Part shown: positions 32,920 through 42,059 of the stretch, piece by piece | Layout: each line of letters starts with the position of its first letter | Numbering within the stretch: the stretch's first letter is position 1 | NCBI RefSeq assembly: GCF_000519325.1 | Contig: NZ_KI912613.1 | Coordinates: forward strand, 457,805-521,804 | DNA from: Patulibacter minatonensis DSM 18081 | GTDB lineage: Bacteria; Actinomycetota; Thermoleophilia; Solirubrobacterales; Solirubrobacteraceae | Length of the DNA: 64,000 nucleotides | Reading direction: 5' to 3' | Made by a program: the position numbers and the translations under genes | The notes under the pieces: model-generated | The model's input: only the letters and a program-made list of their open reading frames with translations | What the model was told of the DNA's origin: nothing | The model's database searches: none

Positions 32920-34041
32920 TCAGGCGCCGGTCGCGGCGGCGTAGAGCGCCCGGAGCCGGTCGGCGACGATCGCGGGGTCCGTCGTCCCGCGGGCGTGGTC
33001 GCGCTGCCGCGCACCGGCGGCGGCGTCGCCGGCCAACCGGTCCCAAGCGGCGGCGAGGGCCTGCGCGTCCCCCGGCGGGACGCGTGCGTCGTCGGGGACG
33101 AGCTCGCGGAGCGCCCCGACGTCGGAGGCGACGACCGGCAGGCCCCGCAGCATCGCCTCCGCCGCGGCGAGCCCGAACGTCTCGTGGGCCAGCGAGGGCA
33201 CGAGCTCGACCGCCGCCCGTGCCCGCAGGGCGTCGAGCCCGGCGCGGTCCAGGCGGCCGGCGAACGTCACGTGCGGCAGGTCGGCCGCGGCGGCCCGCAG
33301 CTCGTCCTCCAGCGGCCCGGTGTTCGCGACCACGAGCGGGCGCCCGGTGATCCGCGCCGCGGCGATCGCCGTCGCGGTGCCCTTCTCCGGCGCCAGTCGG
33401 CCCGCCACGACCGCCGGGCCGGACGGGTCCGGATCCACGGGCGGCCCGGCCTGCACCGGGTGGGGCACGACGTGGGTGCGGTCCTCCGGCAGGCCGGCGC
33501 CGAGGTCGTGGAGCCGGCGGAGCGCCGCGACGCTCGGCACCGCGATCGCCTCGGCCCCCGCGACGAGCGGCCGTCGCTGCAGCGCGAGCCCGGCGGCGTA
33601 GACCGCGCCCTCCGCCCGACCGCCGCGGCACCGGTGCCGGAGCCCGGGACGGGTGTCCCCCGCGTGGCACAGGGAGCAGTCCTCCCCGTCGCGGACGCAC
33701 GTCCCGACCGCGCAGACGAGACGGTAGTTGTGGAGCTGCAGCACGACCCGCGCGCCGCCGGCCCGTGCCGCCCGGAGCGCGCGGGCGCCGAACGTCGGGT
33801 GCACGTTGTGGGCGTGGACGATGCGGGCCCCGGTGCGGCGGACCTCCCGCACGACCTCGTCGGGGTCCAGGCCCCCGCGGAGCAGGCCGGCCGCCGCACG
33901 GGCGCCGGAGATCGCGGTCGAGTCGCGCTCCAGGAGCGCCGTCTCCTCGCCCAGGACGTCCTCGGTCAGGCGGCGCAGCGCGGCGATCGCGGGCTCCTCC
34001 CCGCCGAGCGTGCGGTAGCGGTGGTGCAGGTGGAGGATCAC
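32920..34041 (-). CDS. GT4 family glycosyltransferase
   Basis: A 373-residue GT-B enzyme beginning MILHLHHRYRTLGGEE (GTG start). It has the HAHNVHPTFG and LHNYRLVCAVGTC segments, followed by Cys residues in CVRDGEDCSLC, a cluster often seen in this GT4 subgroup. The donor half has VVAGRLAPEKGTATAI and HETFGLAAAEAMLRGLPV. The start lies 13 bases after the stop of the DUF6314 gene, so both probably share the promoter at 34509-34514. Confidence 0.9.
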   Translation of the reverse strand: MILHLHHRYRTLGGEEPAIAALRRLTEDVLGEETALLERDSTAISGARAAAGLLRGGLDPDEVVREVRRTGARIVHAHNVHPTFGARALRAARAGGARVVLQLHNYRLVCAVGTCVRDGEDCSLCHAGDTRPGLRHRCRGGRAEGAVYAAGLALQRRPLVAGAEAIAVPSVAALRRLHDLGAGLPEDRTHVVPHPVQAGPPVDPDPSGPAVVAGRLAPEKGTATAIAAARITGRPLVVANTGPLEDELRAAAADLPHVTFAGRLDRAGLDALRARAAVELVPSLAHETFGLAAAEAMLRGLPVVASDVGALRELVPDDARVPPGDAQALAAAWDRLAGDAAAGARQRDHARGTTDPAIVADRLRALYAAATGA

Positions 34042-34054
34042 CGCGGCACGCGTC

Positions 34055-34501
34055 TCACCGCGTGTACCGTGTGAGGATCGTGTGGTCCTTCGTCGGGCCG
34101 GTCACGCGCCACGAGACGACCATCAGGCCCTCGTGCTCGACCCGGACCCACCCGGCGTAGTGGTCCTCGCCGCACGGGTGGTCGACCGGGCACGAGCCGC
34201 CGCGCAGGTCGAGCGGGTGGAACGGGCGGCCGTCGTCGAAGCGGACCTCCCACGGCGCCGGGCCCGACCGCGCCGGGACGATCGCCATCGTGCGGGTGGC
34301 GCTGCCCTCGAACGTCCCGAGCCGGAGCGTGCCCCGCTCGACCCACGAGAGCCCCTGGTCCTGCAGGAGGAACGTGGCCGTGCCGGTGAAGCGCCCGTCC
34401 TCGCGGGCACGACCGTCGTGGACCTGACGATCGATCTGCCAGACCCCGGGGAGGAACGTCCGTGGATCGGCCACCGCGACGGTGGGGGCGGGCGCGCGCA
34501 T
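34055..34501 (-). CDS. DUF6314 family protein
   Basis: A 148-residue protein matching DUF6314 in outline: FLPGVWQIDRQVHD, GRFTGTATFLLQD, LSWVERGTLRLGTFEG, VRFDDGRPFHPLDLRGG, CPVDHPCGEDHYAG and the closing WRVTGPTKDHTILTRYTR. It is probably an all-beta, lipocalin-like fold; its function is unknown. It diverges from the GT fusion at 34527 with only 25 bases between start codons, sharing a palindromic -10 element. It leads an operon with the GT4 gene at 32920-34041. Confidence 0.85.
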   Translation of the reverse strand: MRAPAPTVAVADPRTFLPGVWQIDRQVHDGRAREDGRFTGTATFLLQDQGLSWVERGTLRLGTFEGSATRTMAIVPARSGPAPWEVRFDDGRPFHPLDLRGGSCPVDHPCGEDHYAGWVRVEHEGLMVVSWRVTGPTKDHTILTRYTR

Positions 34502-34508
34502 CCTCCTG

Positions 34509-34518
34509 AGCGTACGCT
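34509..34518. promoter_or_regulatory. Palindromic bidirectional -10 element AGCGTACGCT
   Basis: The perfect palindrome AGCGTACGCT contains TACGCT on both strands. On plus it ends 8 bases before the GTG at 34527; on minus it ends 7 bases before the ATG at 34501. One 10-bp sequence thus appears to be the -10 box of two divergent leaderless genes. Confidence 0.55.
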
Positions 34519-34526
34519 GGCGGGCC

Positions 34527-36233
34527 GTGGAACGACTGAGCGTCACGGTCGCGATCCCCACCACGGGTCGCCCGGACTCCCTGGACGTGGCGCTCCGGTC
34601 GGTGCTGCCGCAGGCGCAGGAGCTGGGCGCCACGGTCCTCGTCGTCGACGACGGGCCGTCCGAGGCGACCCGGGCCGTCGCCGCGGCGCACGGCGTCCGC
34701 TGCCTGACCCATCCCCGCCGGCGCGGCCTGAACGCGTCGCGCAACGCCGCGATCGACGCGACCGACGCGGACCTCGTCTGCCTGCTCGACGACGACGTGG
34801 CGGTCGACGACGGGTGGTTGCGGGCCCTGGTGGACGCCGCCACGACCGACCCGGAGGTGGGTGCGCTCGGCGGCCCGGTGCGGCTCGACCTGGAGGGCCG
34901 GCCCGACACCGCCGCCGAGCGCCGGATGCCCGCGATCAGCCGGCTGGTGCTCGACCCCGACGTCGACCAGGACACCGACCGGCTGTGGGGCGCCAACCTG
35001 GCCGTCCGCCGCACCGCCGTCGAGCGGATCGGACCGTTCGACCCGACGCACACGATGAGCAGCGGCGACGAGGAGGAGTGGCTGCGTCGTCTCCGCGGGG
35101 CCGGCGGGCGGATCCGCTACGTCGCTGCCGCCGGGGTCCGCCACCGCCGCACGGGCGACGACGCCGGCACCGCGGCCCTTTCCCGCGCCCAATACCACCG
35201 CGGTCGCGCCACCCGGCTGGCCGACCAGCGCGCCGGGCGCGCCCCCGGGATCGCCGGCGAGCTGCGGACCGTGGCCGCCAACCTCCTGGGCCTCGCCCGC
35301 CACCGCGACGCGCCGCACCGGTGGACGACCGCCCACGCCGCGGGACGCCTGCGGGAGGCGCTGCTCGGCTACGCCCCGCCGCCGGCCCCCGACGGGCCGT
35401 GGACCCCGGGGATCGAGGACGCGTTCGCCGGCACGAGCGGCCACGTGGCCGGCCGACGCGCCGCGGTGCTGCGCACCCACGACCGCTGGCTGGACCTGCG
35501 CCTGCGTGCGGCCCGCACCGACCGGGCGCTCGAGCGGCTCGCGGCGAGCACCCCGCGCCGCCGGATCCTCGTCGTGGTCCCCGCGCGGCCGAAGAACGCG
35601 GCGATCGTCGACGCGCTGCGGGAGCACCTGCGCTCCGACCGCCACGACGTCGAGCTGCGGATCGAGGACCCGGCCGGCCGGGCGCGGTTCGCCGTCGTCG
35701 AGCAGGCCGCCGCGGGTGCCCCGGACGCCGACTGGCTCCTGATCGTCGACGACGACGTCGCGCTGCCCGGCGGCCGCGTCCCGTGGATCGACCGTTTCGT
35801 CGGGCTCCTCGACGCCGCGGGCCTGGACCTCGCGCAGCCGGCGCACCGCAGGCACGGGCACGCCGCGTGGGAGGTCACCCGCCGGGTGCCCGGCGCCGTC
35901 TGGCGCGAGACGACGTTCGTCGAGATCGGCCCGGTGACCGCGATCTCGCGGCGCGCCGCCGACGTCCTCCTGCCGTTCCCGGACGGGACCGGGATGGGCT
36001 GGGGCCTCGACGCGCACTGGGCCGCCGTCGCAGCCGACCAGGGCTGGCGGCTGGGCGTCGTCGACGCCCTGCCCGTCGACCACACGCTCGCACCCGCCGG
36101 CTCGGGCTACGACCCGGAAGGGGCGCGCGCCGCCGCCGGCGCGCTGCTCGAGGACCGCCCGTGGATCCCCCGCTGGGAGGTCCGCACGGTCGCGCGGCAC
36201 GACGCCGTGCCGCCACCGCGCGCCACGCGCTGA
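34527..36233 (+). CDS. Glycosyltransferase with two GT-A-like domains
   Basis: A 568-residue protein. Residues 1-210 form a GT2 domain: LSVTVAIPTTGRPDSLDVAL, TVLVVDDGPSEATRA, VCLLDDDVAVDDGWL and the acceptor-side GDEEEWLRRL. A helical linker (about 230-345) joins a second GT-A-like region with WLLIVDDDVALPGG and PDGTGMGWGLDAHWAAVA, a GT2/DUF707-like core. Both halves keep a DDD metal site, so both may be active. The GTG at 34527 is selected by the shared TACGCT box and the first beta-strand. It probably adds two sugars of the surface glycan. Confidence 0.85.
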   Translation: MERLSVTVAIPTTGRPDSLDVALRSVLPQAQELGATVLVVDDGPSEATRAVAAAHGVRCLTHPRRRGLNASRNAAIDATDADLVCLLDDDVAVDDGWLRALVDAATTDPEVGALGGPVRLDLEGRPDTAAERRMPAISRLVLDPDVDQDTDRLWGANLAVRRTAVERIGPFDPTHTMSSGDEEEWLRRLRGAGGRIRYVAAAGVRHRRTGDDAGTAALSRAQYHRGRATRLADQRAGRAPGIAGELRTVAANLLGLARHRDAPHRWTTAHAAGRLREALLGYAPPPAPDGPWTPGIEDAFAGTSGHVAGRRAAVLRTHDRWLDLRLRAARTDRALERLAASTPRRRILVVVPARPKNAAIVDALREHLRSDRHDVELRIEDPAGRARFAVVEQAAAGAPDADWLLIVDDDVALPGGRVPWIDRFVGLLDAAGLDLAQPAHRRHGHAAWEVTRRVPGAVWRETTFVEIGPVTAISRRAADVLLPFPDGTGMGWGLDAHWAAVAADQGWRLGVVDALPVDHTLAPAGSGYDPEGARAAAGALLEDRPWIPRWEVRTVARHDAVPPPRATR

Positions 36234-36292
36234 GCACCCGACGTTCACGCCGCGGCCACCCGGCCGTCACGGACCCGCGGCCCGGCGTCTCG

Positions 36293-36298
36293 TAGGCT
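36293..36298 (+). promoter_or_regulatory. -10 box TAGGCT for the GT4 gene at 36308
   Basis: TAGGCT ends 9 bases before the GTG at 36308. It probably drives the two-gene GT4 operon 36308-38849. Confidence 0.5.
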
Positions 36299-36307
36299 CC
36301 CCGGGAC

Positions 36308-37768
36308 GTGTCCGCCGTCCCCTCCCCCACGACGCGCGACCCCGAGCGCCCGCTGCGGGTGTGCGTGGTGGCCGAGTTCTACCCGCGGGCCGACGACCCG
36401 GTCCTCGGCGTCTGGGCCCATCGCCAGGCGGTCGCGGCCCGCGACGCCGGGGTCGACGTGCGGGTCCTCGTGCTCCACCGTCCCGTCCCCCCGCGGGCGA
36501 CGCGCAGACGCGACCTCCTCCGCGTCCTGCGTCGCATGCGCGCGCAACCGAAGGAGACGGTCCTCGACGGCATCCCGGTCTCCTACGTGCGGTTCCACAG
36601 CCCGCCGCGGGGCCGCTCGTACGGCAGCTGGGGCCGCTGGGCCGCCCGCCCGCTGCGCCGCGCGATGCGTCGGCTGCACCGCGAGTGGGCGTTCGACGTC
36701 GTCCACGCCCACAACGCCGTCCCGGCGGGGGACGCGGTCCGCCGGGCCTGCGCGACGGGGCGCCTCGCCGACGTGCCGGTGATCGTCTCCGTGCACGGCG
36801 GGGACGTCTACTTCACGGCCGGCCGGTCCCCCGAGGGCGAGCGGGCGGTGCGGGACTCGTTCGGGGCGGCCGCGCTCGTCCTCGCCAACAGCGCCGGCAC
36901 GGCCGACCGCTGCCACGACCTCGGCGCGGAGCGCACCCGGGTCGTCCGGCTCGGCACCGACCTCCCCGACCCCGACGCCGTCGAGCGCTGGCACCGTGGC
37001 CGCACGTGGACCGCCCCGACCCGCGAGGTCGGTCCGGTCGGCGAGGAGGTCGCCCCGCGACGCGCCCGCGGCCGCTGGGGGCACGGCCCGGTCCTGCGGC
37101 CCGTCGACGTGATCGTCCCCGAGCCGCGCCTCGTCACTGTCGCGCACGTCGTCCCCCGCAAGCGCCACGAGGACGTCGTCCGCGCGCTGTGGGTGCTCCG
37201 CGACCGCCATCCCGGCGCCCGGTACCGCGTGATCGGGGACGGCCCGGAGCGCCCGGCGCTCGCCCGGCTGGCCGCGGAGCTCGGCGTCGACGACCGGATC
37301 GAGTGGCGCGGGCAGCTCCCGCACGAGGAGGCGATGGAGACCGCCCGCGAGGCCGACCTCTTCGTGATGCCGTCCGTCGACGAGGCGTTCGGGGTCGCGT
37401 ACGTCGAGGCGATGGCGTCGGCGATGCCGGTGGTCGCGGCGCTGGGCGAGCCCGGTCCGCAGGAGATCTCGGCGGTCGGCGACGGGATCGTGCTCGTGCC
37501 CCCCGGCGACGTCGCCGCGCTGGCGCGGGCGCTCGACGCGCTGCTCAGCGACCCCTCCCGGCGGCGGGTGCTCGGCCTGGCCGCGCGCCGCACGGTCGCC
37601 GAGTCGTTCACGTGGGAGCGCTGCGGCCGCCAGACCCTCCGTGCCTACCGCGGCGTCGTCGACGGCGGGCAGTCGGACCTCGCCATCGGCCGTCCCGGGG
37701 GCCGTCCCGCCGCGGCGTCCCGGTACGGCACGACGACGACCCCCGCCGGGGACCCGCAGGGGCGATGA
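36308..37768 (+). CDS. GT4 family glycosyltransferase
   Basis: A 486-residue GT-B enzyme: PLRVCVVAEFYPRADDPVLG at the start, FDVVHAHNAVPAGD, VSVHGGDVYFT, and the donor half VTVAHVVPRKRHEDVVRAL, RVIGDGPERPAL and DEAFGVAYVEAMASAMPV. About 40 residues rich in Arg and Gly (near 228-270) are inserted between the halves, and a low-complexity tail follows, so it is longer than usual. The next GT4 gene starts 7 bases after its stop, which implies an operon. Confidence 0.9.
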   Translation: MSAVPSPTTRDPERPLRVCVVAEFYPRADDPVLGVWAHRQAVAARDAGVDVRVLVLHRPVPPRATRRRDLLRVLRRMRAQPKETVLDGIPVSYVRFHSPPRGRSYGSWGRWAARPLRRAMRRLHREWAFDVVHAHNAVPAGDAVRRACATGRLADVPVIVSVHGGDVYFTAGRSPEGERAVRDSFGAAALVLANSAGTADRCHDLGAERTRVVRLGTDLPDPDAVERWHRGRTWTAPTREVGPVGEEVAPRRARGRWGHGPVLRPVDVIVPEPRLVTVAHVVPRKRHEDVVRALWVLRDRHPGARYRVIGDGPERPALARLAAELGVDDRIEWRGQLPHEEAMETAREADLFVMPSVDEAFGVAYVEAMASAMPVVAALGEPGPQEISAVGDGIVLVPPGDVAALARALDALLSDPSRRRVLGLAARRTVAESFTWERCGRQTLRAYRGVVDGGQSDLAIGRPGGRPAAASRYGTTTTPAGDPQGR

Positions 37769-37775
37769 TCCGACC

Positions 37776-38849
37776 GTGGCCCCGCGCTCCGACCGCCCCA
37801 TCCTGATCGTCACGTCGCGCGTCCCGCCGGAGCGCGTCGGGGCGCTGCGGGCCCTGGCCGAGCTCACGCCGGTCGAGGTCGCGATCTTCGAGGGTCGCGA
37901 CCACCACTTCACCGGCTCGGTCACGGACACCGGCGTCCCCACGCACCGCGTCGGGCAGACGGGGATCCTCCGGCTCGCCGGCGCGCGCGACCGGTGGCGG
38001 ACCGTCGTGGCCGGGACCGCGGGCCGGATCGCGCTCCCGTCGGCGTGGCGCGGCGCGCGGATGGCGGGCACGCCGTTCGTGCTGTGGAGCGCGATGTGGC
38101 ACGAGCCGTCGACGCCGTCGTTCGTCGTCGCCCGCCCGCTCCTGCGCCGCATCGTCCGCGACGCCGACGCGATCGCGACCTACGGCGCCCACGTCTCCGC
38201 GCACGTCCGGGCGCTCGGCGGACGGCGCGTCCACGTCGCGCCGCAGGCCGTCGATCCGTCGGTCTGGGTGGACCCGCCGGCGACGCCGCGCCCGGCCGAC
38301 AGCCCGTTCCGGATCACCTACGTCGGCCGCGACGCGCCGGGCAAGGGCCTCGAGATCCTGCTCGTCGCGTGGCGGCAGACGAACCTCTTCGAGGCCGTCG
38401 GCGCGGAGCTGACGCTGCTCGGGCCCGAGTCGGCGTCCGACGCGGGGCTCCCGGGCGTCCGGGCGCACGGCCCCGTCCCGCCGCACGAGGTCCGCGAGTG
38501 GCTGGACCGCAGCGACGTCCTGTGCGTGCCGTCCGAGCGCACCGCGTCGTTCGTCGAGCCGTGGGGCCTCGTCTGCAACGAGGCCCTGCACCGCGGGGTC
38601 CCGGTCGTCGCCACGGACGCCGTCGGCGCCGCCGCGGGCGGCCTCGTCCGCGACGGCCGCAACGGCCGCGTCGTCCCCGCGTCGCACCCGCTCGAGCTCG
38701 CCCGCGCGCTCACCGGCCTGGCGATCGACCCGGGGACCGCGCGCGCCCTGGGCGACGCCGGACGCCGAGACGTGCGACCGTTCACCTTCGACGCCTGGGC
38801 CGCGGGCATGCTCGCCGCCGTCCGGGACGCCGAGCGCCACGCCGCCTGA
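37776..38849 (+). CDS. GT4 family glycosyltransferase
   Basis: A 357-residue GT-B enzyme beginning VAPRSDRPILIVTSRVPPER (GTG). The N-terminal half carries TGVPTHRVGQTGILRL and FVLWSAMWHEPSTPS; the donor half has ITYVGRDAPGKGLEILLVAW and EPWGLVCNEALHRGVPVVA, where the usual acidic pair of the EX7E motif is E-P-W-G-L-V-C-N-E. It follows its GT4 neighbour by 7 bases. The donor sugar is unknown. Confidence 0.88.
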   Translation: MAPRSDRPILIVTSRVPPERVGALRALAELTPVEVAIFEGRDHHFTGSVTDTGVPTHRVGQTGILRLAGARDRWRTVVAGTAGRIALPSAWRGARMAGTPFVLWSAMWHEPSTPSFVVARPLLRRIVRDADAIATYGAHVSAHVRALGGRRVHVAPQAVDPSVWVDPPATPRPADSPFRITYVGRDAPGKGLEILLVAWRQTNLFEAVGAELTLLGPESASDAGLPGVRAHGPVPPHEVREWLDRSDVLCVPSERTASFVEPWGLVCNEALHRGVPVVATDAVGAAAGGLVRDGRNGRVVPASHPLELARALTGLAIDPGTARALGDAGRRDVRPFTFDAWAAGMLAAVRDAERHAA

Positions 38850-38928
38850 CCCCGGCCCGTCCGCGAAGACCCGCGAACCTCGCGGGAACCGCGGAGGGAC
38901 CGCATCGTTTCGTGCCGAAGGGGGTTGG

Positions 38929-38934
38929 TAGCGT
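38929..38934 (+). promoter_or_regulatory. -10 box TAGCGT for the 39006 operon
   Basis: TAGCGT lies about 70 bases before the GTG at 39006. It would give a leader carrying CGGAG as ribosome site. No convincing -35 is visible. Confidence 0.4.
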
Positions 38935-39005
38935 TGAAGCAGCTGACCGTCCACGCCACCGTGTACGGCGTGCCGCCCACCCCGCGCCCCCGACACGGAG
39001 CCCTC

Positions 39006-39683
39006 GTGCGCAATCGCCTCAGCCTGATCCCCCTCCTCCTGACTCTGGTGACCGTCGCCTTCGCGGGCGCGCCCGCCGTGGCCGGGGCCGCGTCGGACAA
39101 GGCGATCTACACCGACTGCACCGACGGCACGCTGGACGGGACGTACACCACCGCCCAGCTGCAGAAGGCGCTGCGGGAGCTCGAGGCGAACACCTCCGAG
39201 TACGCCGAGTGCTCCGACGCGATCTACGGCTACCTGCAGAACCAGGCCAGCGGCAAGGGCGGCGGCTCGTCGAGCTCCTCCGGCGGCTCCTCGTCCTCGA
39301 CCGGCGGCGGTACCGGCACCACCAGCGGGTCCGGCGGCGCGCAGGGGACCACCACGACCCCCTCCGGCGGGACCTCGACCACCGGGTCGTCGTCCGGTGC
39401 CCCCGCGCTCACCAAGCGTGAGACGGACGCCCGCGACGCCGACGCCACCGAGAAGGCCGCCGCGGTCGCCGCGGCCACCGCCTCCGCCGACAAGAAGGCC
39501 GGCAAGCAGGCCGAGGAGCTCAAGAACACGGGCGTCCCCGCCGCCGCGCTGCAGTACGGCGGAGCGTCCGACACCTCGCTGCCCACCCCGCTGCTCATGA
39601 CCCTCGTCGCCTGCGTCCTGGCCGCGTGCGTGGCGGGCGCCGCCACGGGCGTGCAGGCGGTCCGCCGACGTCGTGGCCGCTGA
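39006..39683 (+). CDS. Secreted or membrane-anchored Ser/Gly/Thr-rich hypothetical protein
   Basis: A 225-residue protein. A signal peptide (VRNRLSLIPLLLTLVTVAFA, cleavage near VAGAAS) leads to a short Cys-containing domain (YTDCTDGTLDGTY, YAECSDAIYGYL), then a Ser/Gly/Thr-rich linker (about residues 82-135), a charged Ala-rich helix and a C-terminal membrane segment (LLMTLVACVLAACVAGAATG) ending in RRRRGR. This is a surface-anchored architecture with a stalk-like linker. The stop overlaps the next gene's start by 11 bases, so it is coupled to the Wzy-like protein. GTG 39006 has CGGAG 6 bases before it. Confidence 0.75.
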   Translation: MRNRLSLIPLLLTLVTVAFAGAPAVAGAASDKAIYTDCTDGTLDGTYTTAQLQKALRELEANTSEYAECSDAIYGYLQNQASGKGGGSSSSSGGSSSSTGGGTGTTSGSGGAQGTTTTPSGGTSTTGSSSGAPALTKRETDARDADATEKAAAVAAATASADKKAGKQAEELKNTGVPAAALQYGGASDTSLPTPLLMTLVACVLAACVAGAATGVQAVRRRRGR

Positions 39684-42012
39684 TCCCGCGACGGTCGCGG
39701 GCGGGACGGCGCGTGTCGCCGCCCCGCCCGGGGCCGCGACGGGGCTGCGCGGCCGCCTGACCGCCGTCGCCCGGGGCGACACGCCGTGGGTCGTCCTGAT
39801 CGCGGCCCTCCTCGTCTGGGTCGCGACGAAGGCGAAGACCGGCGACAACCTCGCCGTCACCACGCCGCCGCTCCTGGCGATCACCGTGATCAGCGGCCTG
39901 ATCGCCGTCGCCAGCGCGCTGTGGGCGCCCCGCGGGTCCCGCAACTGGGGCGCGGGGACCCTGCTGGCCGCGCTCGCGGTCGTCGTCGTCACCGGCCTGT
40001 CGATCACCTGGTCGGTCTCGCCGGAGTCGTCGTGGTTCGAGGCCAACCGCACCTTCGCCTACGTCGCCGTGATGGTCGGCGGCGCCGCGGCCGCGCGGCT
40101 CTCGCCCGGTCGCTGGCAGGCGCCGCTGGGCGGCGTGCTGCTCGGCAGCACCCTGATCTGCGCCCTGGGCCTCTGCTACAAGGTCTTCCCGCAGGACCTG
40201 CCGACGGAGCTCGTCTTCGCGCGCCTGCAGGACCCGCTCGGCTACTGGAACGCCGTCGGCGCGCTCGCCGCGTTCGCGCTCGTCCTCGCGCTCTGGCTCG
40301 GTACCCGCCGCGACGGCTACCGGCCGCTCAACGCGCTCGCCTACCCGATCGCCGGCCTGATGGTGATCACGCTGCTGCTCACCTACTCGCGCGGTGGCCT
40401 GGCCGCGGCGGCGGTCGGGATCGCGCTGTGGCTCGCACTCTCCCCCCGCCGCCTGCACAGCCTGCTCGTGCTGGCCGTCGGGCTCCTCGGCGGCGGCTTC
40501 GTGGCGATCTGGGCGTTCGCGAAGGCGGACCTCTCGACGGACAAGGTCGTCCTGGTGTCCCGCGAGGCCGCGGGCACCGAGTTCGGCGTCCTCCTCGTCG
40601 CCGCCCTCGTGTTCCTCCTGGTCGTCGGGCTGGTCATCGAGTTCGCGACGGTCTTCGCCGGCGTCGGCACGCTCGAGCGCCGTCGCCTGGGGACGACGAT
40701 CCTCGTCGCCGTCGCGCTGATCCCGCTCGCCGGGTTCGGCCTGCTGGCCACCAGCGAGCGGGGCCTCACGGGCAGCATCTCCCACGCGTACGACCAGATC
40801 ACCGACCCGCCGGTCGCGCTGCCCGCCGGCGACCCGTCGCGCCTGACCGCCGTGCAGTCGACGCGATCGAACTACTGGCGCCAGGCGTTCCGGCTCTTCG
40901 ACCAGCAGCAGCTCCGCGGCGTCGGCGCCGGCGGCTTCTCGGCCGTCCAGTCGCGGGCGCGCCGGAACGACGGTGCGGTCGCCCGCCATGCCCACGGCTG
41001 GATCCCGCAGACGATGGCCGACATGGGGCTCCTCGGGATGCTCACGCAGCTCGCCCTCGCCGTGGCGTTCCTCGTCGCAGCCGCCCGCGCGGTCGGCCTC
41101 CGTGGTCCGCTGAGGACGGGCGCCCGGACCCCGGAGCGGGACGGCATCGCCGCCGCGATCGGCGTGGTCGCCGCGTTCGCGGTCACGTCGGTCGCGGACT
41201 GGAACTGGTTCGTCCCCGCCGTCGCGCTGCCGATGATGCTGCTCGCCGGCTGGGTCGTCGGACGCGGGGCCGAGGCCGCCTTCGCGGGCGGTGGGCTGGG
41301 CGAGCGCGCGAAGCTCCGCCTGCTCTCCCCGCGGGTCGGCGTGGCCACGGCAGCGCTGCTCGTCACGTTGATCGGCGCGTTCTCGCTGCTGCAGCCGTGG
41401 CGCGCGGACCGTGCGAACGACGAAGCGCTGAACACGCTCGCGGACGCCGCCGGCCAGACCGGCCCCCGCCGGACCGCGCTGCTCGCGGAGGCCCGTCGCG
41501 AGGCGGAGCACGCCACCGACCTCGACCCGCTGTCGACGAACGCGATCCGCACCCGGGCGAGCGAGCGCGTGGCGTCGGGCGACATCGACGGCGCCCGCGC
41601 CTACTACCAGCAGATCGTGGACCGGGAGCCCTCGGCGCCCGGGTCCTGGGAGCTCCTGGCGACGTTCGAGCTGCGGACCGCCGAGCGGCCCCGCGCGGCG
41701 CTGAAGGCCGCCGGCATCGCCCTGAAGATGGCGCCGACCCTGCGCACCGCGGGCGAGGTCGCGATCCTGGCCACCCGCCAGATCGCGGCGAAGATCCAGA
41801 TCCGCGACCAGGAACGCGCCGCGAAGAAGGCCGCCAGGAACGCGAAGACCGCCGCGGGGCGCAAGGACACCGCGGTCTCGACGACCGCCGCAGCGCCGAG
41901 CGGCACGACCGCCACCCAGCAGCCCGGGGCGGTCGCCCCGACGGCGCCCGCCGCGCCCACCACCGCCACGTCCGCCGCCCCCGCGGCCACGACCTCCACC
42001 ACCGCGCCGTGA
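39673..42012 (+). CDS. O-antigen ligase/polymerase (Wzy-like) with TPR-like C-terminal domain
   Basis: A 779-residue protein. About ten to twelve hydrophobic segments (residues 36-570) include the Wzy_C-type loop: NYWRQAFRLFDQQQLRGVGA followed by HAHGWIPQTMADMGLLGML. This is the periplasmic region where O-antigen ligases and polymerases keep their Arg and His. The C-terminal portion (about 575-720) is made of helical, TPR-like repeats (RREAEHATDLDPLS, GDIDGARAYYQQI), then an Ala/Thr-rich tail. It would polymerise or transfer the flipped glycan. The GTG at 39673 overlaps the upstream stop. Confidence 0.88.
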   Translation: MAADPATVAGGTARVAAPPGAATGLRGRLTAVARGDTPWVVLIAALLVWVATKAKTGDNLAVTTPPLLAITVISGLIAVASALWAPRGSRNWGAGTLLAALAVVVVTGLSITWSVSPESSWFEANRTFAYVAVMVGGAAAARLSPGRWQAPLGGVLLGSTLICALGLCYKVFPQDLPTELVFARLQDPLGYWNAVGALAAFALVLALWLGTRRDGYRPLNALAYPIAGLMVITLLLTYSRGGLAAAAVGIALWLALSPRRLHSLLVLAVGLLGGGFVAIWAFAKADLSTDKVVLVSREAAGTEFGVLLVAALVFLLVVGLVIEFATVFAGVGTLERRRLGTTILVAVALIPLAGFGLLATSERGLTGSISHAYDQITDPPVALPAGDPSRLTAVQSTRSNYWRQAFRLFDQQQLRGVGAGGFSAVQSRARRNDGAVARHAHGWIPQTMADMGLLGMLTQLALAVAFLVAAARAVGLRGPLRTGARTPERDGIAAAIGVVAAFAVTSVADWNWFVPAVALPMMLLAGWVVGRGAEAAFAGGGLGERAKLRLLSPRVGVATAALLVTLIGAFSLLQPWRADRANDEALNTLADAAGQTGPRRTALLAEARREAEHATDLDPLSTNAIRTRASERVASGDIDGARAYYQQIVDREPSAPGSWELLATFELRTAERPRAALKAAGIALKMAPTLRTAGEVAILATRQIAAKIQIRDQERAAKKAARNAKTAAGRKDTAVSTTAAAPSGTTATQQPGAVAPTAPAAPTTATSAAPAATTSTTAP

Positions 42013-42059
42013 GATCACGACCGCGACTCCCCCGCTCCCCAAGGGTTAGGACTGCACAC

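Noticed and set aside
32920-34041. Cysteine cluster in the GT4 enzyme as a novel metal site
   Set aside because: A Cys-rich stretch after LHNYRLVC is common in this GT4 subgroup, so it is not unusual.
39006-39683. LPXTG-type sortase substrate
   Set aside because: The C-terminal layout (hydrophobic segment plus Arg tail) is right, but no LPXTG-like motif precedes it; LPTPLL is not a convincing match.
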